From assembly GCF_049723905.1 (NCBI RefSeq), contig NZ_JBJKFD010000001.1, positions 2,046,001-2,110,000 of the forward strand: a DNA stretch of 64,000 bases. Reading direction: 5' to 3'. This document shows positions 51,851 to 60,635 of this stretch, piece after piece. The position numbers and the translations under genes are program-made. Position 1 is the stretch's first letter. Each line of letters begins with the position of its first letter. The DNA comes from G963665185 sp049723905. GTDB lineage: Bacteria > Desulfobacterota > Desulfovibrionia > Desulfovibrionales > Desulfovibrionaceae. The notes below the pieces were generated by a model. That model had not been told where the DNA came from, did no database searches, and saw nothing but the letters and a program-made list of their open reading frames with translations.

Positions 51851-52666
51851 ATGACAGGGCCCAAACACCTATACGAGATGATTATGGACCGCAACAGATG
51901 CTTTGACACAGAGGTGACCCGCAACGAGCTGATAGGTTCGGAAGAAGGCGGCCAGTTCCTCCTGGGGCTGAAAGCCGTGGGCTGGAAAACATTCAGCCCC
52001 GGACAGTTCGCCATGATACGCCCTGGCAAGATCACTTTGGATCCTGTCCTGGCCCGCCCTTTTTCCATTGCTTGGGCAAACGAGGAGGAAATTCTTTTCT
52101 TCGTCCAAAAGCTCGGCCGCGGCACCCGGCAGTTTGCAGAACTGCGTCCCGGCGACGCCGTAACCGGGTGGGGCCCGCTGGGCAGCTTTTTCGCCCGCGA
52201 TCCTTCCAAGCCCACCCTGGCGCTGGCCGGAGGCATCGGCCTGGCCCCCTTTATGGGCTACGCCCGCAAATTCGGAAATCCGGACAATCTGGAACTTCTG
52301 TTGGGCCACACCCAGCCCGCAACCAACTTTCCCCTGGACTTCTTTGACGGACTCGTCAGCAAGCTGGACACCTTTTACCAGCAGACCAGGGAAGACCTGA
52401 ATACATTCATCGAAATGCTGGATGAACGCATTTCCCGCTACGCCGACGGCCACGTCGTGGCCTGCGGGCCCATGCCCTTTCTCAAGACCGTGGGCAATCT
52501 GGCCACCAAGTACGGGGCCAAGGCCCAGCTCTCGCTGGAAAACAAAATGGCCTGTGGAATTGGCGCCTGCATGGGATGCGTAACAACCAACGCCAAGGGC
52601 GACCACGTCCAGGTGTGCACACGGGGTCCGGTCTTCTGGGCCACAGATCTGGATTTGGAGGCATAA
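51851..52666 (+). CDS. pyrK: Dihydroorotate dehydrogenase electron transfer subunit PyrK
   Basis: PyrK takes electrons from the PyrD FMN through FAD and a [2Fe-2S] cluster to NAD. FSPGQFAMIRPG and LARPFSI form the FAD-binding part, GGIGLAPF the NAD-binding glycine loop, and CGIGACMGCVTTNAKGDHVQVC (near residues 235-257) the cluster ligands. The start is uncertain: the ATG at 51851 gives 271 residues, and ATGs at 51878 and 51884 also suit. The stop is three bases before pyrD, so they are coupled. Confidence 0.94.
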   Translation: MTGPKHLYEMIMDRNRCFDTEVTRNELIGSEEGGQFLLGLKAVGWKTFSPGQFAMIRPGKITLDPVLARPFSIAWANEEEILFFVQKLGRGTRQFAELRPGDAVTGWGPLGSFFARDPSKPTLALAGGIGLAPFMGYARKFGNPDNLELLLGHTQPATNFPLDFFDGLVSKLDTFYQQTREDLNTFIEMLDERISRYADGHVVACGPMPFLKTVGNLATKYGAKAQLSLENKMACGIGACMGCVTTNAKGDHVQVCTRGPVFWATDLDLEA

Positions 52667-52669
52667 CCC

Positions 52670-53581
52670 ATGGACATGCGTGTACAAATCGCCGGAGTGG
52701 AACTGAAAAACCCCGTGGTGACGGCCTCGGGAACCTTTGGCTACGGACAGGAATTCACGCCCTACGGCGACCTGAAAAAACTGGGCGGCATTTCCGTCAA
52801 GGGACTCTCCCTCAAGCCGAGGAAAGGCAATCCCATGCCCCGCCTTGTGGAAACCGCCTCCGGCATGCTCAATGCCATCGGCATCCAGAATGTGGGCGTT
52901 GAGGAATTTCTGGGCAACAAACTGCCCAAACTCCCCTGGAAGGAAACAGCCATCATCGCCAACCTCTATGCCAGCTCGGTGGAGGAATTCGGCGATCTGG
53001 CCGGTCTTTTCGCCGACGAGGAAGGCGTGGCCCTTCTGGAAGTCAACGTCTCCTGCCCCAACGTCAAAGCGGGCGGCTCGGCCTTTGGCCAGGACCCCAC
53101 ACTCATCCGCAAGGTCACGGAAATGGTGCGGTCCCGCAGCAAGGACAAGCCGGTCATGGTCAAGCTCAGCCCCAATGTCACGGACATCACCGTTGCGGCC
53201 CGCGCCGCAGAGGAAGGTGGCGCCCATGCCATTTCGCTGATCAACACCATCAGCGGCATGGCTGTGGACATCCGGCGCCGCAGGCCCTGTCTGGCCAATG
53301 TGGTGGGCGGACTTTCCGGTCCGGCGGTCAAACCCGTGGCCCTGCGCTGCGTGCATCAGGCCTGCAATGCGGTAACCATCCCCGCCATGGGCATGGGCGG
53401 CATCTCCTGTGCCCAGGACGCACTGGAATTCATTCTGGTGGGCGCGCACGCCATCCAGGTGGGTACGGGCAACTTTATCCGTCCCGATTTTTCCTTCCGT
53501 CTGGTGGACGAAATCGAGGCCCTGGCCGACGAACTGGGACTGTCCAACTGGGACGAGTTCCGGGGAACCCTGCAAGTTTAG
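52670..53581 (+). CDS. pyrD: Dihydroorotate dehydrogenase catalytic subunit PyrD (class 1B)
   Basis: A 303-residue FMN enzyme that oxidises dihydroorotate to orotate in pyrimidine synthesis. VEVNVSCPNVKAGG contains the catalytic cysteine of class 1 enzymes, TASGTFGYGQE the FMN region, and GMGGISCAQDALEFILVGAHAIQVGT the phosphate-binding end. Partner of PyrK just upstream. Confidence 0.96.
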   Translation: MDMRVQIAGVELKNPVVTASGTFGYGQEFTPYGDLKKLGGISVKGLSLKPRKGNPMPRLVETASGMLNAIGIQNVGVEEFLGNKLPKLPWKETAIIANLYASSVEEFGDLAGLFADEEGVALLEVNVSCPNVKAGGSAFGQDPTLIRKVTEMVRSRSKDKPVMVKLSPNVTDITVAARAAEEGGAHAISLINTISGMAVDIRRRRPCLANVVGGLSGPAVKPVALRCVHQACNAVTIPAMGMGGISCAQDALEFILVGAHAIQVGTGNFIRPDFSFRLVDEIEALADELGLSNWDEFRGTLQV

Positions 53582-53601
53582 CCTGCAACGGCGGAGGCAC
53601 T

Positions 53602-55143
53602 ATGCCGAGCATTGCCCAGGCCGGACGCAACGTCGTTATCGACAAACGTTCCGGCCGTTACCTCAGCTTTCCCGACGTCTGTCTCACCGACGATGGACGC
53701 CTGCTGGTGGTCTACCGGGAGTGCGACCGCCATATTGAGCCCCAATGGTCGCGCCTGCTGCTGCGTGAAAGCACAGACCTGGGCGCGACCTGGTCTGCTC
53801 CCCGCATGCTGTGCGCAACGGGCAGCCATTGTCCGCGCATCCAAAAGCTCTCGGACGGACAGATCGTCATCATGGACGACGGCAGCCGCATGCAGTTCTG
53901 GTCCGTGGACCAGGGGCGCACCTTTGCCCAGGCACCAACCAACGGCCTGGAAAAATCCATGTTCGACCGGGTGTTGCAGCTGGACCGCGACGTCTTCCTG
54001 ACCACCTCCCACGACCACCGGGGACAATGCGCCGCGCCCATGGCAGGGCAGCCTCCAACGGAACAGATGGTCTACCGCAGTCAGAACCGGGGAAAATCAT
54101 GGAGAGCCTACTCCATCTTGGGCCACGACGAGTGCCTCATGTATTGCGAGGCATCCATGGTCAAACTTCCCGACGGCCGCCTGCTGGCCTTGCTGCGTGA
54201 AAACAGCGGGGTGTTCGAACCCACCTATGCCCGGTTCAGTTCGGATAACGGTGCCACCTGGAGCGATCCCGTGGACACGCCCATGATCGGACACCGGCCC
54301 ACTGCCCTGGTGACCAGCCAAGACAAACTGCTGACCACCTATCGCAACGTGGGGCCGGATATGGGGGTTTCCGCCTGGCTGGGTGAAGTTGACGAGCTGG
54401 GCAGATACGCCGTGCACGGCCACGTGCCGAAGCCCGAATGTCTGCACCTGATGCAGGACGGCCTGCTTCTGGAATGCACGGACAGGGAAGAAGCCCGGAC
54501 CTTCTGGGCGCTCCGTCCCCTGAGCGATCCCCGCCGGGCCCACGCCAACCTTTCCTTGGACCTGACGCCCGGCATGTGTGCGGGCAATACCCTGCACCTC
54601 CACCTGGGCTGCTGGTGGCGCATCGAACCGGGCACCATCCGTCCGCTTCTGCCCCGTGCCCGGCGCAGTTCCCTGCCCGCCGGACGGGTCAACATCCGCC
54701 TGGAATACAGCCAGGGCGAAATCGCCCTCCGTATCAACGGACGGTTGCGCCGCCGCGTCCAACTGAAAAACGTGGACGTGAACGCGCGCCCCATCATTGT
54801 GGGCAATGCCGCCAGCAAACAGAAAATGGCCGAAGTTTCGTGCCGCTGGAACCTGCACGCGGCAGAACTGCACATTTCCGACCCTGGATACGGACGCGAG
54901 TATTCCTGGCAATGGACCCCGGAGATGGGCATGCCCCATGCCGAAGCCGACAGGCGCATCCTTACGCTGGCAGATCCGGCAGGAGCCTGGGGCGGAGACA
55001 TGGGCTACAACGGAGTGATCGAGTTGCCTGATGGATCATTCTATTGTGTATATCATATTGCGGATGGACAGGCCCCGGACTATGACAAGGGAACGACCAC
55101 CTGGGTCGAGGGAATACGCTTTGATGAAAGCGACCTGACATGA
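53602..55143 (+). CDS. Sialidase-fold protein with inserted lectin-like domain
   Basis: A 513-residue protein with four Asp-box repeats: STDLGATW (57-64), SVDQGRTF (101-108), SQNRGKSW (160-167) and SSDNGATW (213-220), the mark of sialidase-type beta-propellers. An insert at about residues 300-440 (LRPLSDPRRAHANLSLDL to HAAELHIS) looks like a concanavalin-type beta sandwich. The propeller resumes with GVIELPDGSFYCVYHIAD. No signal peptide is visible, so it is probably cytoplasmic. It lies 20 bases after pyrD. Glycosidase activity is not established. Confidence 0.75.
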   Translation: MPSIAQAGRNVVIDKRSGRYLSFPDVCLTDDGRLLVVYRECDRHIEPQWSRLLLRESTDLGATWSAPRMLCATGSHCPRIQKLSDGQIVIMDDGSRMQFWSVDQGRTFAQAPTNGLEKSMFDRVLQLDRDVFLTTSHDHRGQCAAPMAGQPPTEQMVYRSQNRGKSWRAYSILGHDECLMYCEASMVKLPDGRLLALLRENSGVFEPTYARFSSDNGATWSDPVDTPMIGHRPTALVTSQDKLLTTYRNVGPDMGVSAWLGEVDELGRYAVHGHVPKPECLHLMQDGLLLECTDREEARTFWALRPLSDPRRAHANLSLDLTPGMCAGNTLHLHLGCWWRIEPGTIRPLLPRARRSSLPAGRVNIRLEYSQGEIALRINGRLRRRVQLKNVDVNARPIIVGNAASKQKMAEVSCRWNLHAAELHISDPGYGREYSWQWTPEMGMPHAEADRRILTLADPAGAWGGDMGYNGVIELPDGSFYCVYHIADGQAPDYDKGTTTWVEGIRFDESDLT

Positions 55144-55165
55144 CATTCCTAAGGGAGGATCAAAC

Positions 55166-55492
55166 GTGTTGCATCGTATAGCCTGTTTTCTGGGCATCTG
55201 CCTGCTGCTCTGCTCCTGCGCGCCCAAAGAGCCCATGAGCATTTCCAAAATGCACTTCCTGTGCACGAACACCGAAGAACTCAGTTGCGGTCCAGCCGAC
55301 CAGGAAACTATCTGCAGCACTGCGATCCAAGTGCTGCAAAGCGGCAAGTTCACCACGGCCGTTGAATGCGAAAAAGCCTGCGACGACGCGCTGGAAACCA
55401 TGTACCGCAAGCAGGCCATGTATACCTGCGCCCATTTCAAGGCCGGGGCCGAAGACGCCTGCGCCGTGTTCTGCGAAACCAATTATCCCTAG
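55166..55492 (+). CDS. Cysteine-rich lipoprotein, paralogue 1
   Basis: A 108-residue lipoprotein beginning with GTG, with AGGGAGGA upstream. The signal ends in LLCSC and the mature part starts CAPKEPMSISKMHFLC. The mature chain has eight further cysteines, ending in CETNYP. It is closely related to the next gene (55799). Family unknown; disulfide-bonded small periplasmic protein is inferred. Confidence 0.8.
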   Translation: MLHRIACFLGICLLLCSCAPKEPMSISKMHFLCTNTEELSCGPADQETICSTAIQVLQSGKFTTAVECEKACDDALETMYRKQAMYTCAHFKAGAEDACAVFCETNYP

Positions 55493-55798
55493 GGTGAAGT
55501 CCGTAAAATACTGACTGTCTTCCGCGGAGAATCGTGAATCGGCAAACCCGGTTTCAGGTCGTTCGCACTGTTTCCGGAATTTCACATCGCACATGGTGGG
55601 AAGAGCCCGTCATGTGCAATGCCTCGTGTGCAGCCTGCCCTTGGGATAGTAGGAAATGCAGCACGACAACTCCGGGCGCGGCGCGGTGGCAGATTTGTCA
55701 AATTACATTTCCACGCTGCCCAGCCCCAAGTGACAGGAAGACTCGTCAAAAAACTTGCCCCACAAAAAGGGAGACGGCATTCCCAAAAAGGAGGGAGT
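55493..55798. other. Spacer between two lipoprotein genes
   Basis: About 300 bases with no recognisable gene, promoter or repeat. A second lipoprotein follows in the same direction with its own ribosome site, GGAGGG. Confidence 0.4.
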
Positions 55799-56128
55799 AT
55801 GAAAACCATACGCACGGCAATGTGCATTTTTTTGCTGTTCGGCTTGTGCTCCTGTGCCGATAGAGGCCCCATGAGCACTTCCACAATGCGCTTTCTGTGC
55901 ATGACCCAGCCCAATGAATTCCAGGAGGAATTCGTCAGCCGCTCCCTCTGCCGAGCCGCATCCGATGCCATGGAAAACGGCAACTTTACCAGCGCGGACC
56001 AGTGCATAGATGCCTGCTACACCGCACTGGATGAAAAGGCGGGCATGGACAGGGGGATCGACCTGGCAAGGGCCACGGCCAACGCCCAGGCGGCTTGCTC
56101 CTTATATTGCCGCAGGAACTATCCCTAA
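55799..56128 (+). CDS. Cysteine-rich lipoprotein, paralogue 2
   Basis: A 109-residue lipoprotein. After the signal (IFLLFGLCSC) it has CADRGPMSTSTMRFLC, with six cysteines in the mature chain, ending YCRRNYP. Position by position it echoes paralogue 1 (PMSxSxMxFLC; xNFTSADQCIDAC versus GKFTTAVECEKAC; C-terminal C-x3-NYP). A gene duplication is clear. AGGAGGG lies four bases before the ATG. Confidence 0.8.
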   Translation: MKTIRTAMCIFLLFGLCSCADRGPMSTSTMRFLCMTQPNEFQEEFVSRSLCRAASDAMENGNFTSADQCIDACYTALDEKAGMDRGIDLARATANAQAACSLYCRRNYP

Positions 56129-56132
56129 CCAG

Positions 56133-56259
56133 CCAGGGTGGGGATAACGGCGTGATGGCGGCGTTGCTGCGAAAACTGCAAATCCTCGCGTATAAAAGAA
56201 TACGCGTCGGCCTTGCAGTTTTCTAGCGCCTTGCCCTCGCACCGTTCTCCCCACCCTGG
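56133..56259 (+). repeat. Dispersed inverted-terminus element, family 1, copy E
   Basis: A 127-bp element with perfect 12-bp inverted ends, CCAGGGTGGGGA (56133-56144) and TCCCCACCCTGG (56248-56259). The outer stem is GAAAACTGCAA (56171-56181) / TTGCAGTTTTC (56213-56223), the inner stem CGCGTAT (56187-56193) / ATACGCG (56200-56206). It starts 5 bases after the lipoprotein stop. The remaining part of 56129-56503 holds one terminator and no gene. Confidence 0.75.
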
Positions 56260-56404
56260 GCGAAGCGGATATAGGGCGCGATAGCCGCGTTAATGTGAAG
56301 AGTTCAAATCTGCGCGGATCAAAAATACGTGTTGGGTATGCGTTCTTCTCACGACCATACTGGCTTGGGGCTCCCACATTTTTTCCCACTGCGTATGCCA
56401 CGCA

Positions 56405-56436
56405 AAAAGGCCCGGTGCACAAGCACCGGGCCTTTT
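56405..56436. terminator. Bidirectional intrinsic terminator
   Basis: AAAAGGCCCGGTGC pairs with GCACCGGGCCTTTT around ACAA, giving a T-run in both directions. It mainly serves the leftward lipoprotein gene ending at 56504. Confidence 0.75.
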
Positions 56437-56503
56437 GATTTTCATCCAGCTGAAACACCGCGGCCGGTTGGCAGCGCCGGTTCAGAGCAGAGCCTTTGGC
56501 CTG

Positions 56504-57076
56504 CTATTTGTTCATTTCCGCCCGGGCCAGCACTTTGGCGACCACGCTGCGCAGCACATCCTGGAGCGATTCCTCCAGAATATCGCGCACGGCGGACTTG
56601 CCGGGCATCACGGTGCGGTCAACATTGCCTTCCACGGTATCCGTGGCAATCACCTTGTTGCCCTTTTTCAAGGTCACGGTCAGCGTCAGCTGGGCATTGT
56701 AATCGGTCAGGGACTCCTGCTTCACCCACAATTTGTCCACACTGCCCATAATTACAAAATCGCTGATCGGATAATATTCCTTGTCGTGCACCAGGGTTCT
56801 GCACTGGTTGACCTGCAACTCCCTTTTCAGGGCGTTGGTAACCCACATGGAGATGTCGTCATCCGTGTAGATGCCCTCGCCGTCCGAATTTTCCCCAACC
56901 TGCGAGTCGTCGCCCTTCAGCGAAAATTCCACCACGGTAAAGCTGGCCGGACAGCTGTCTGCCGGACCGGTGACGGTGTTGTACATGAGTTTGGGATTGG
57001 CGGAACCGCCGCACCCGGCCAGGGCCAAACAAGCCAGAATTCCGACACACAGCGCTGTTGCGCGGATAATCTTCAC
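56504..57076 (-). CDS. Hypothetical lipoprotein (YajG-like)
   Basis: A 190-residue lipoprotein. Signal: KIIRATALCVGILACLALAGC with lipobox LAGC. The mature part has YTDDDISMWVTNALKRELQ and LTLTVTLKKGNKVIATDTVEGN, like YajG and other small outer-membrane lipoproteins with a mixed alpha/beta fold. It starts with GTG at 57076, preceded by AAGGAG; a longer reading adds 17 residues before the signal and is unlikely. Function unknown. Confidence 0.78.
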   Translation of the reverse strand: MKIIRATALCVGILACLALAGCGGSANPKLMYNTVTGPADSCPASFTVVEFSLKGDDSQVGENSDGEGIYTDDDISMWVTNALKRELQVNQCRTLVHDKEYYPISDFVIMGSVDKLWVKQESLTDYNAQLTLTVTLKKGNKVIATDTVEGNVDRTVMPGKSAVRDILEESLQDVLRSVVAKVLARAEMNK

Positions 57077-57348
57077 GGTAAACTCCTTACATGCAAAATA
57101 TGCACGGATGTCTGAAAACGCACACAACGTTTTCCCGACCTTATCCTCTTGTTCAGCCTTTAGGTATCAGAGAGCGGACGGATTTTATAGCCCCATGAAA
57201 AAGTCCCGTATTTCCCAGCCTTGCGGCGGGTTCCCTTTTTTCCAAGAAAAAAAATTTTTTTTCTTACTTCCCAGAGTGGATATGAGGTATTATAGAAAGA
57301 AGTCAGCGATTCATACCAAAAAGGTAGAAAATACCCACGGAGGTTACC

Positions 57349-58185
57349 ATGTGGGACTATACAGACAAGGTTAAGGAACATTTCCTCTCCCCCCGCAACG
57401 TGGGGGAACTCGAAGATGCCAATGCAATTGGCGAAGTCGGCAGCCTGGCCTGCGGCGACGCCCTCAAGCTGTTTCTCAAGGTGAACGAAAACGAAGTCAT
57501 CCAGGATGCGCGCTTCCAGACCTTTGGCTGTGCCAGCGCCATTGCCTCCTCCTCCGCCCTTACCGAAATGATCAAGGGCATGACGCTCGAAGAGGCTTCG
57601 AAAGTCACCAACAAGGACATCACCGAATATCTCGGCGGCCTGCCCAAGGAAAAGATGCACTGCTCGGTCATGGGGCAGGAAGCTCTGGAAGCTGCCATCA
57701 AGAATTACCGTGGCGAAACCGTGGAAGCGCACGACCACGCCGAAGGCAAGCTGGTCTGCAAGTGCTTTGGCGTAACCGACCTGCAGATTCTACGGGCCAT
57801 TGAGGAAAACGGGCTGACCACGGTGGAGGAAGTCACCAACTTCACCAAGGCCGGAGGCGGCTGTGGCGAATGCGTGCCGGAAATAGAGCGGCTGCTGGCC
57901 CAGGCCCAGGGCAAGCCCCCTGTAGCCGAATGCAAGGACCGCAAGCTCAGCAATCTGGAACGCATGCGCCTTGTCGACGACCTGATAACCAGGGAAATCC
58001 GCCCCAGCCTGCAAAAGGACGGCGGCGACATAGAGCTGGTGGACATCGAAGGGGCCAAGGTCAAGGTCGCCCTGCGCGGGGCCTGCACCACCTGCCGCAT
58101 GAGCCAGATAACGCTGAAGGATTTTGTTGAACACCGCCTGCGCGAAGCCGTGGACGAAAATATCGTCGTCGAGGAGGTCAGATAA
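57349..58185 (+). CDS. nifU: Fe-S scaffold NifU (three-domain form)
   Basis: A 278-residue full-length NifU that builds Fe-S clusters from NifS-derived sulfur for nitrogenase and other proteins. The N-terminal IscU domain has C35, C61 and C105; the central [2Fe-2S] domain has C137, C139, C172 and C175; the C-terminal Nfu domain has C246 and C249 (ACTTC). Its stop shares a base with the nifS start. GGAGG lies six bases before the ATG. No sigma-54 promoter was seen upstream, so it may also serve general Fe-S assembly. Confidence 0.97.
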   Translation: MWDYTDKVKEHFLSPRNVGELEDANAIGEVGSLACGDALKLFLKVNENEVIQDARFQTFGCASAIASSSALTEMIKGMTLEEASKVTNKDITEYLGGLPKEKMHCSVMGQEALEAAIKNYRGETVEAHDHAEGKLVCKCFGVTDLQILRAIEENGLTTVEEVTNFTKAGGGCGECVPEIERLLAQAQGKPPVAECKDRKLSNLERMRLVDDLITREIRPSLQKDGGDIELVDIEGAKVKVALRGACTTCRMSQITLKDFVEHRLREAVDENIVVEEVR

Positions 58186-59369
58186 TGCAGCCGATATATC
58201 TGGACAACAACGCCACCACACGCACCGCTCCGGAAGTTCTGGAGGAAATGCTCCCCTTTCTGGGCGAACTGTACGGCAATCCCTCCAGCATGCACTCCTT
58301 TGGCGGGCAGGTCGGCAAATATCTGGACACGGCCCGTGAACGCGCCGCCCAAACCCTGGGCTGCCATCCGCAGGAAATCATCTTTACCTCGTGCGGTTCG
58401 GAAAGCGACAACACGGCCATCCACTCGGCCCTCGCCTCCCAGCCGGAAAAACGCCACCTCGTCACCACCAGGGTGGAGCACCCGGCTGTTTTGTCCGTGG
58501 CAAAGCACCTGGAGGAAAACGGTTTTGACGTGACCTATCTGGGCGTGGATTCCAAGGGACGGTTGGACCTGGACGAACTGCGTGACAGCCTGCGCAAGGA
58601 TACGGCCCTGGTCTCGGTTATGACCGCCAACAACGAGACCGGAACCATCTTCCCCATCCATGAGGTTGCGGAAATCGTCAAGGAAAAGGGAATCCTGCTG
58701 CATACGGACGCGGTTCAGGCCGTGGGCAAGCTGCCGCTGAACATGGCCGACCTGCCCGTGGACTTTCTGGCCCTGTCCGGCCACAAGCTGCACGCGCCCA
58801 AGGGCGTCGGCGTTTTGTACGTGCGCAAGGGCACGCGTTTCCGCCCGTTCCTCATCGGCGGGCACCAGGAACGCGGACGCCGGGCCGGTACCGAGAACAT
58901 CGCCTCCATCGTGGGCCTGGGCAAGGCCCTGGAAATGGCCGGGCAGAACATTGCCGAGGAAAACACCCGCGTAAAGGCACTGCGCGACAGGCTGCAGGAC
59001 GGACTGCTCAAGGCCATCGACCTCTCCATTGTCAACGGAGACGAAGACTCCCGCCTGCCCAACACCCTGTCCATCGCCTTCAAGCACATCGAGGGCGAAG
59101 CCATTCTGCTGCTCATGGACCAGTACGCCATCTGCGCTTCGTCCGGTTCGGCCTGCACCTCCGGTTCTTTGGAGCCGTCGCACGTGCTCCGCGCCATGGG
59201 CGTACCGTTCACCTATGCCCACGGGTCCGTGCGTTTCTCCCTTTCCCGCTATACAACAGACGAGGAAATAGATACGGTTATTGATAAATTGCCTCCCATT
59301 GTGGAGCGGTTGCGCGCCATGTCCCCATTCCGGGACACGGACGCAGAAAAGCCCGCCTGCACCTGTTGA
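58185..59369 (+). CDS. nifS: Cysteine desulfurase NifS
   Basis: A 394-residue PLP enzyme that takes sulfur from cysteine and passes it to NifU. The PLP lysine is in LSGHKLHAPKGVG, and the catalytic cysteine in SSGSACTSGSLEPSHVL. YLDNNATT at the N-terminus is the family start. It is translationally coupled to nifU, and cysK and cysE follow, providing its cysteine. Confidence 0.97.
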   Translation: MQPIYLDNNATTRTAPEVLEEMLPFLGELYGNPSSMHSFGGQVGKYLDTARERAAQTLGCHPQEIIFTSCGSESDNTAIHSALASQPEKRHLVTTRVEHPAVLSVAKHLEENGFDVTYLGVDSKGRLDLDELRDSLRKDTALVSVMTANNETGTIFPIHEVAEIVKEKGILLHTDAVQAVGKLPLNMADLPVDFLALSGHKLHAPKGVGVLYVRKGTRFRPFLIGGHQERGRRAGTENIASIVGLGKALEMAGQNIAEENTRVKALRDRLQDGLLKAIDLSIVNGDEDSRLPNTLSIAFKHIEGEAILLLMDQYAICASSGSACTSGSLEPSHVLRAMGVPFTYAHGSVRFSLSRYTTDEEIDTVIDKLPPIVERLRAMSPFRDTDAEKPACTC

Positions 59370-59390
59370 GACAAACACTGCAGCGTTTCC

Positions 59391-59425
59391 CGGCCCGGCT
59401 TGTGCACAGTGCACCGGCCGGGCCG
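59391..59425 (+). terminator. GC-rich hairpin after nifS
   Basis: CGGCCCGGC (59391-59399) pairs with GCCGGGCCG (59417-59425). A T-rich stretch (CTTTTTTGACG) follows 20 bases later, so it may only attenuate read-through to cysK. Confidence 0.4.
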
Positions 59426-59519
59426 AGGGGACTTTAAGGCTTTTTTGACGTTTTTTCGGGTCCACTCGACCCCGCACCGCCCGCAATGAACACGGCGTTA
59501 CCTATTTCAGGAGAAGAAT

Positions 59520-60449
59520 ATGGCCATTCACGAAAACATGTTGGAGTTGGTCGGCAAGACCCCCCTGGTCCGCCTCGGGCGTCTCGCCGTTGGTTGTAGC
59601 GCAGACGTAGTGGCCAAACTGGAATGTATGAACCCGTGTTCATCCGTTAAGGACCGCATCGGCAAAAGCATGATAGAAGCTGCGGAAAAAGCCGGTATAC
59701 TCAACCCGGATACGCTGGTTGTGGAACCCACAAGCGGCAATACCGGCATTGGCCTTGCCCTGGCATGTGCCATCAAGGGATACCGCCTTATCCTGACCAT
59801 GCCCGAGAGCATGAGTATAGAACGCCGCATGCTCCTGGCCGGACTGGGAGCCGAGCTGGTGCTGACACCGGCCTCGGAAGGCATGGAAGGAGCGGTACGC
59901 AAGGCCGAGGAAATCGTTGCCGAATCCGGCAATGCCTTCATGCCTCAGCAGTTCGAAAACCCGGCCAACCCGGCCACGCACGAAAATACCACTGCCGTTG
60001 AAATCTGGGAAGATACAGACGGAAAGGTGGACGTTTTCGTGGCCGGAGTGGGAACGGGCGGCACCGTGAGCGGTGTGGGCAGGGAACTCAAGCGTCGCAA
60101 TCCCGACGTGCACATCGTGGCCGTGGAGCCCGAAGAGTCGCCCCTGCTGTCCAAAGGTGCGGCAGGCCCCCATCCCATCCAGGGCATCGGGGCCAACTTC
60201 GTGCCCGGCAACCTGGACCGCTCCGTGGTGGACGAGATAATGCCTGTGGGCGGCGACGATGCCTTCCGCACGGCCCGCGACCTGATGCGCAAAGAGGGCA
60301 TCCTGTGCGGAATCTCGTCGGGTGCCAATGCCTATGCCGCTTTGAAGATAGCCCAGCGCAAGGAATTCGCGGGCAAACGGGTGGTCTTTGTCGTCTGCGA
60401 TACGGGCGAACGCTATCTGAGCACGGACTTGTTCTCGCATTCCGAGTAG
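59520..60449 (+). CDS. cysK: Cysteine synthase A (O-acetylserine sulfhydrylase)
   Basis: A 309-residue PLP enzyme that makes cysteine from O-acetylserine and sulfide. NPCSSVKDRIGKSM has the PLP lysine; PTSGNTGIGLA is the substrate-binding loop; GTGGTVSGVGR binds the PLP phosphate. AGGAGAA precedes the ATG. In a sulfide producer this is the direct entry of sulfide into cysteine, here next to nifUS and cysE. Confidence 0.96.
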   Translation: MAIHENMLELVGKTPLVRLGRLAVGCSADVVAKLECMNPCSSVKDRIGKSMIEAAEKAGILNPDTLVVEPTSGNTGIGLALACAIKGYRLILTMPESMSIERRMLLAGLGAELVLTPASEGMEGAVRKAEEIVAESGNAFMPQQFENPANPATHENTTAVEIWEDTDGKVDVFVAGVGTGGTVSGVGRELKRRNPDVHIVAVEPEESPLLSKGAAGPHPIQGIGANFVPGNLDRSVVDEIMPVGGDDAFRTARDLMRKEGILCGISSGANAYAALKIAQRKEFAGKRVVFVVCDTGERYLSTDLFSHSE

Positions 60450-60635
60450 TCCGCCTTACACGGGCCGCATGCCGGAAAAATTCTTTCCGAATGCGGACAT
60501 CACACAGATACGCGCCAAAGACTGTGGGCGCCTGGAAAACGATCGGCTGAACCGTTCGTCTCCGTATGCCGTCGCCCCACAAAGCCAACTCCAACGAAAA
60601 GGCCGGAGGGCCAAGCCCCCGGAAATAAAGATATC

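Noticed and set aside
43494..56384. Shared GGCTCCCACATTTTTT at 43494 and 56369
   Set aside because: Only 16 bases match and the flanks differ; too short to call a repeat family.
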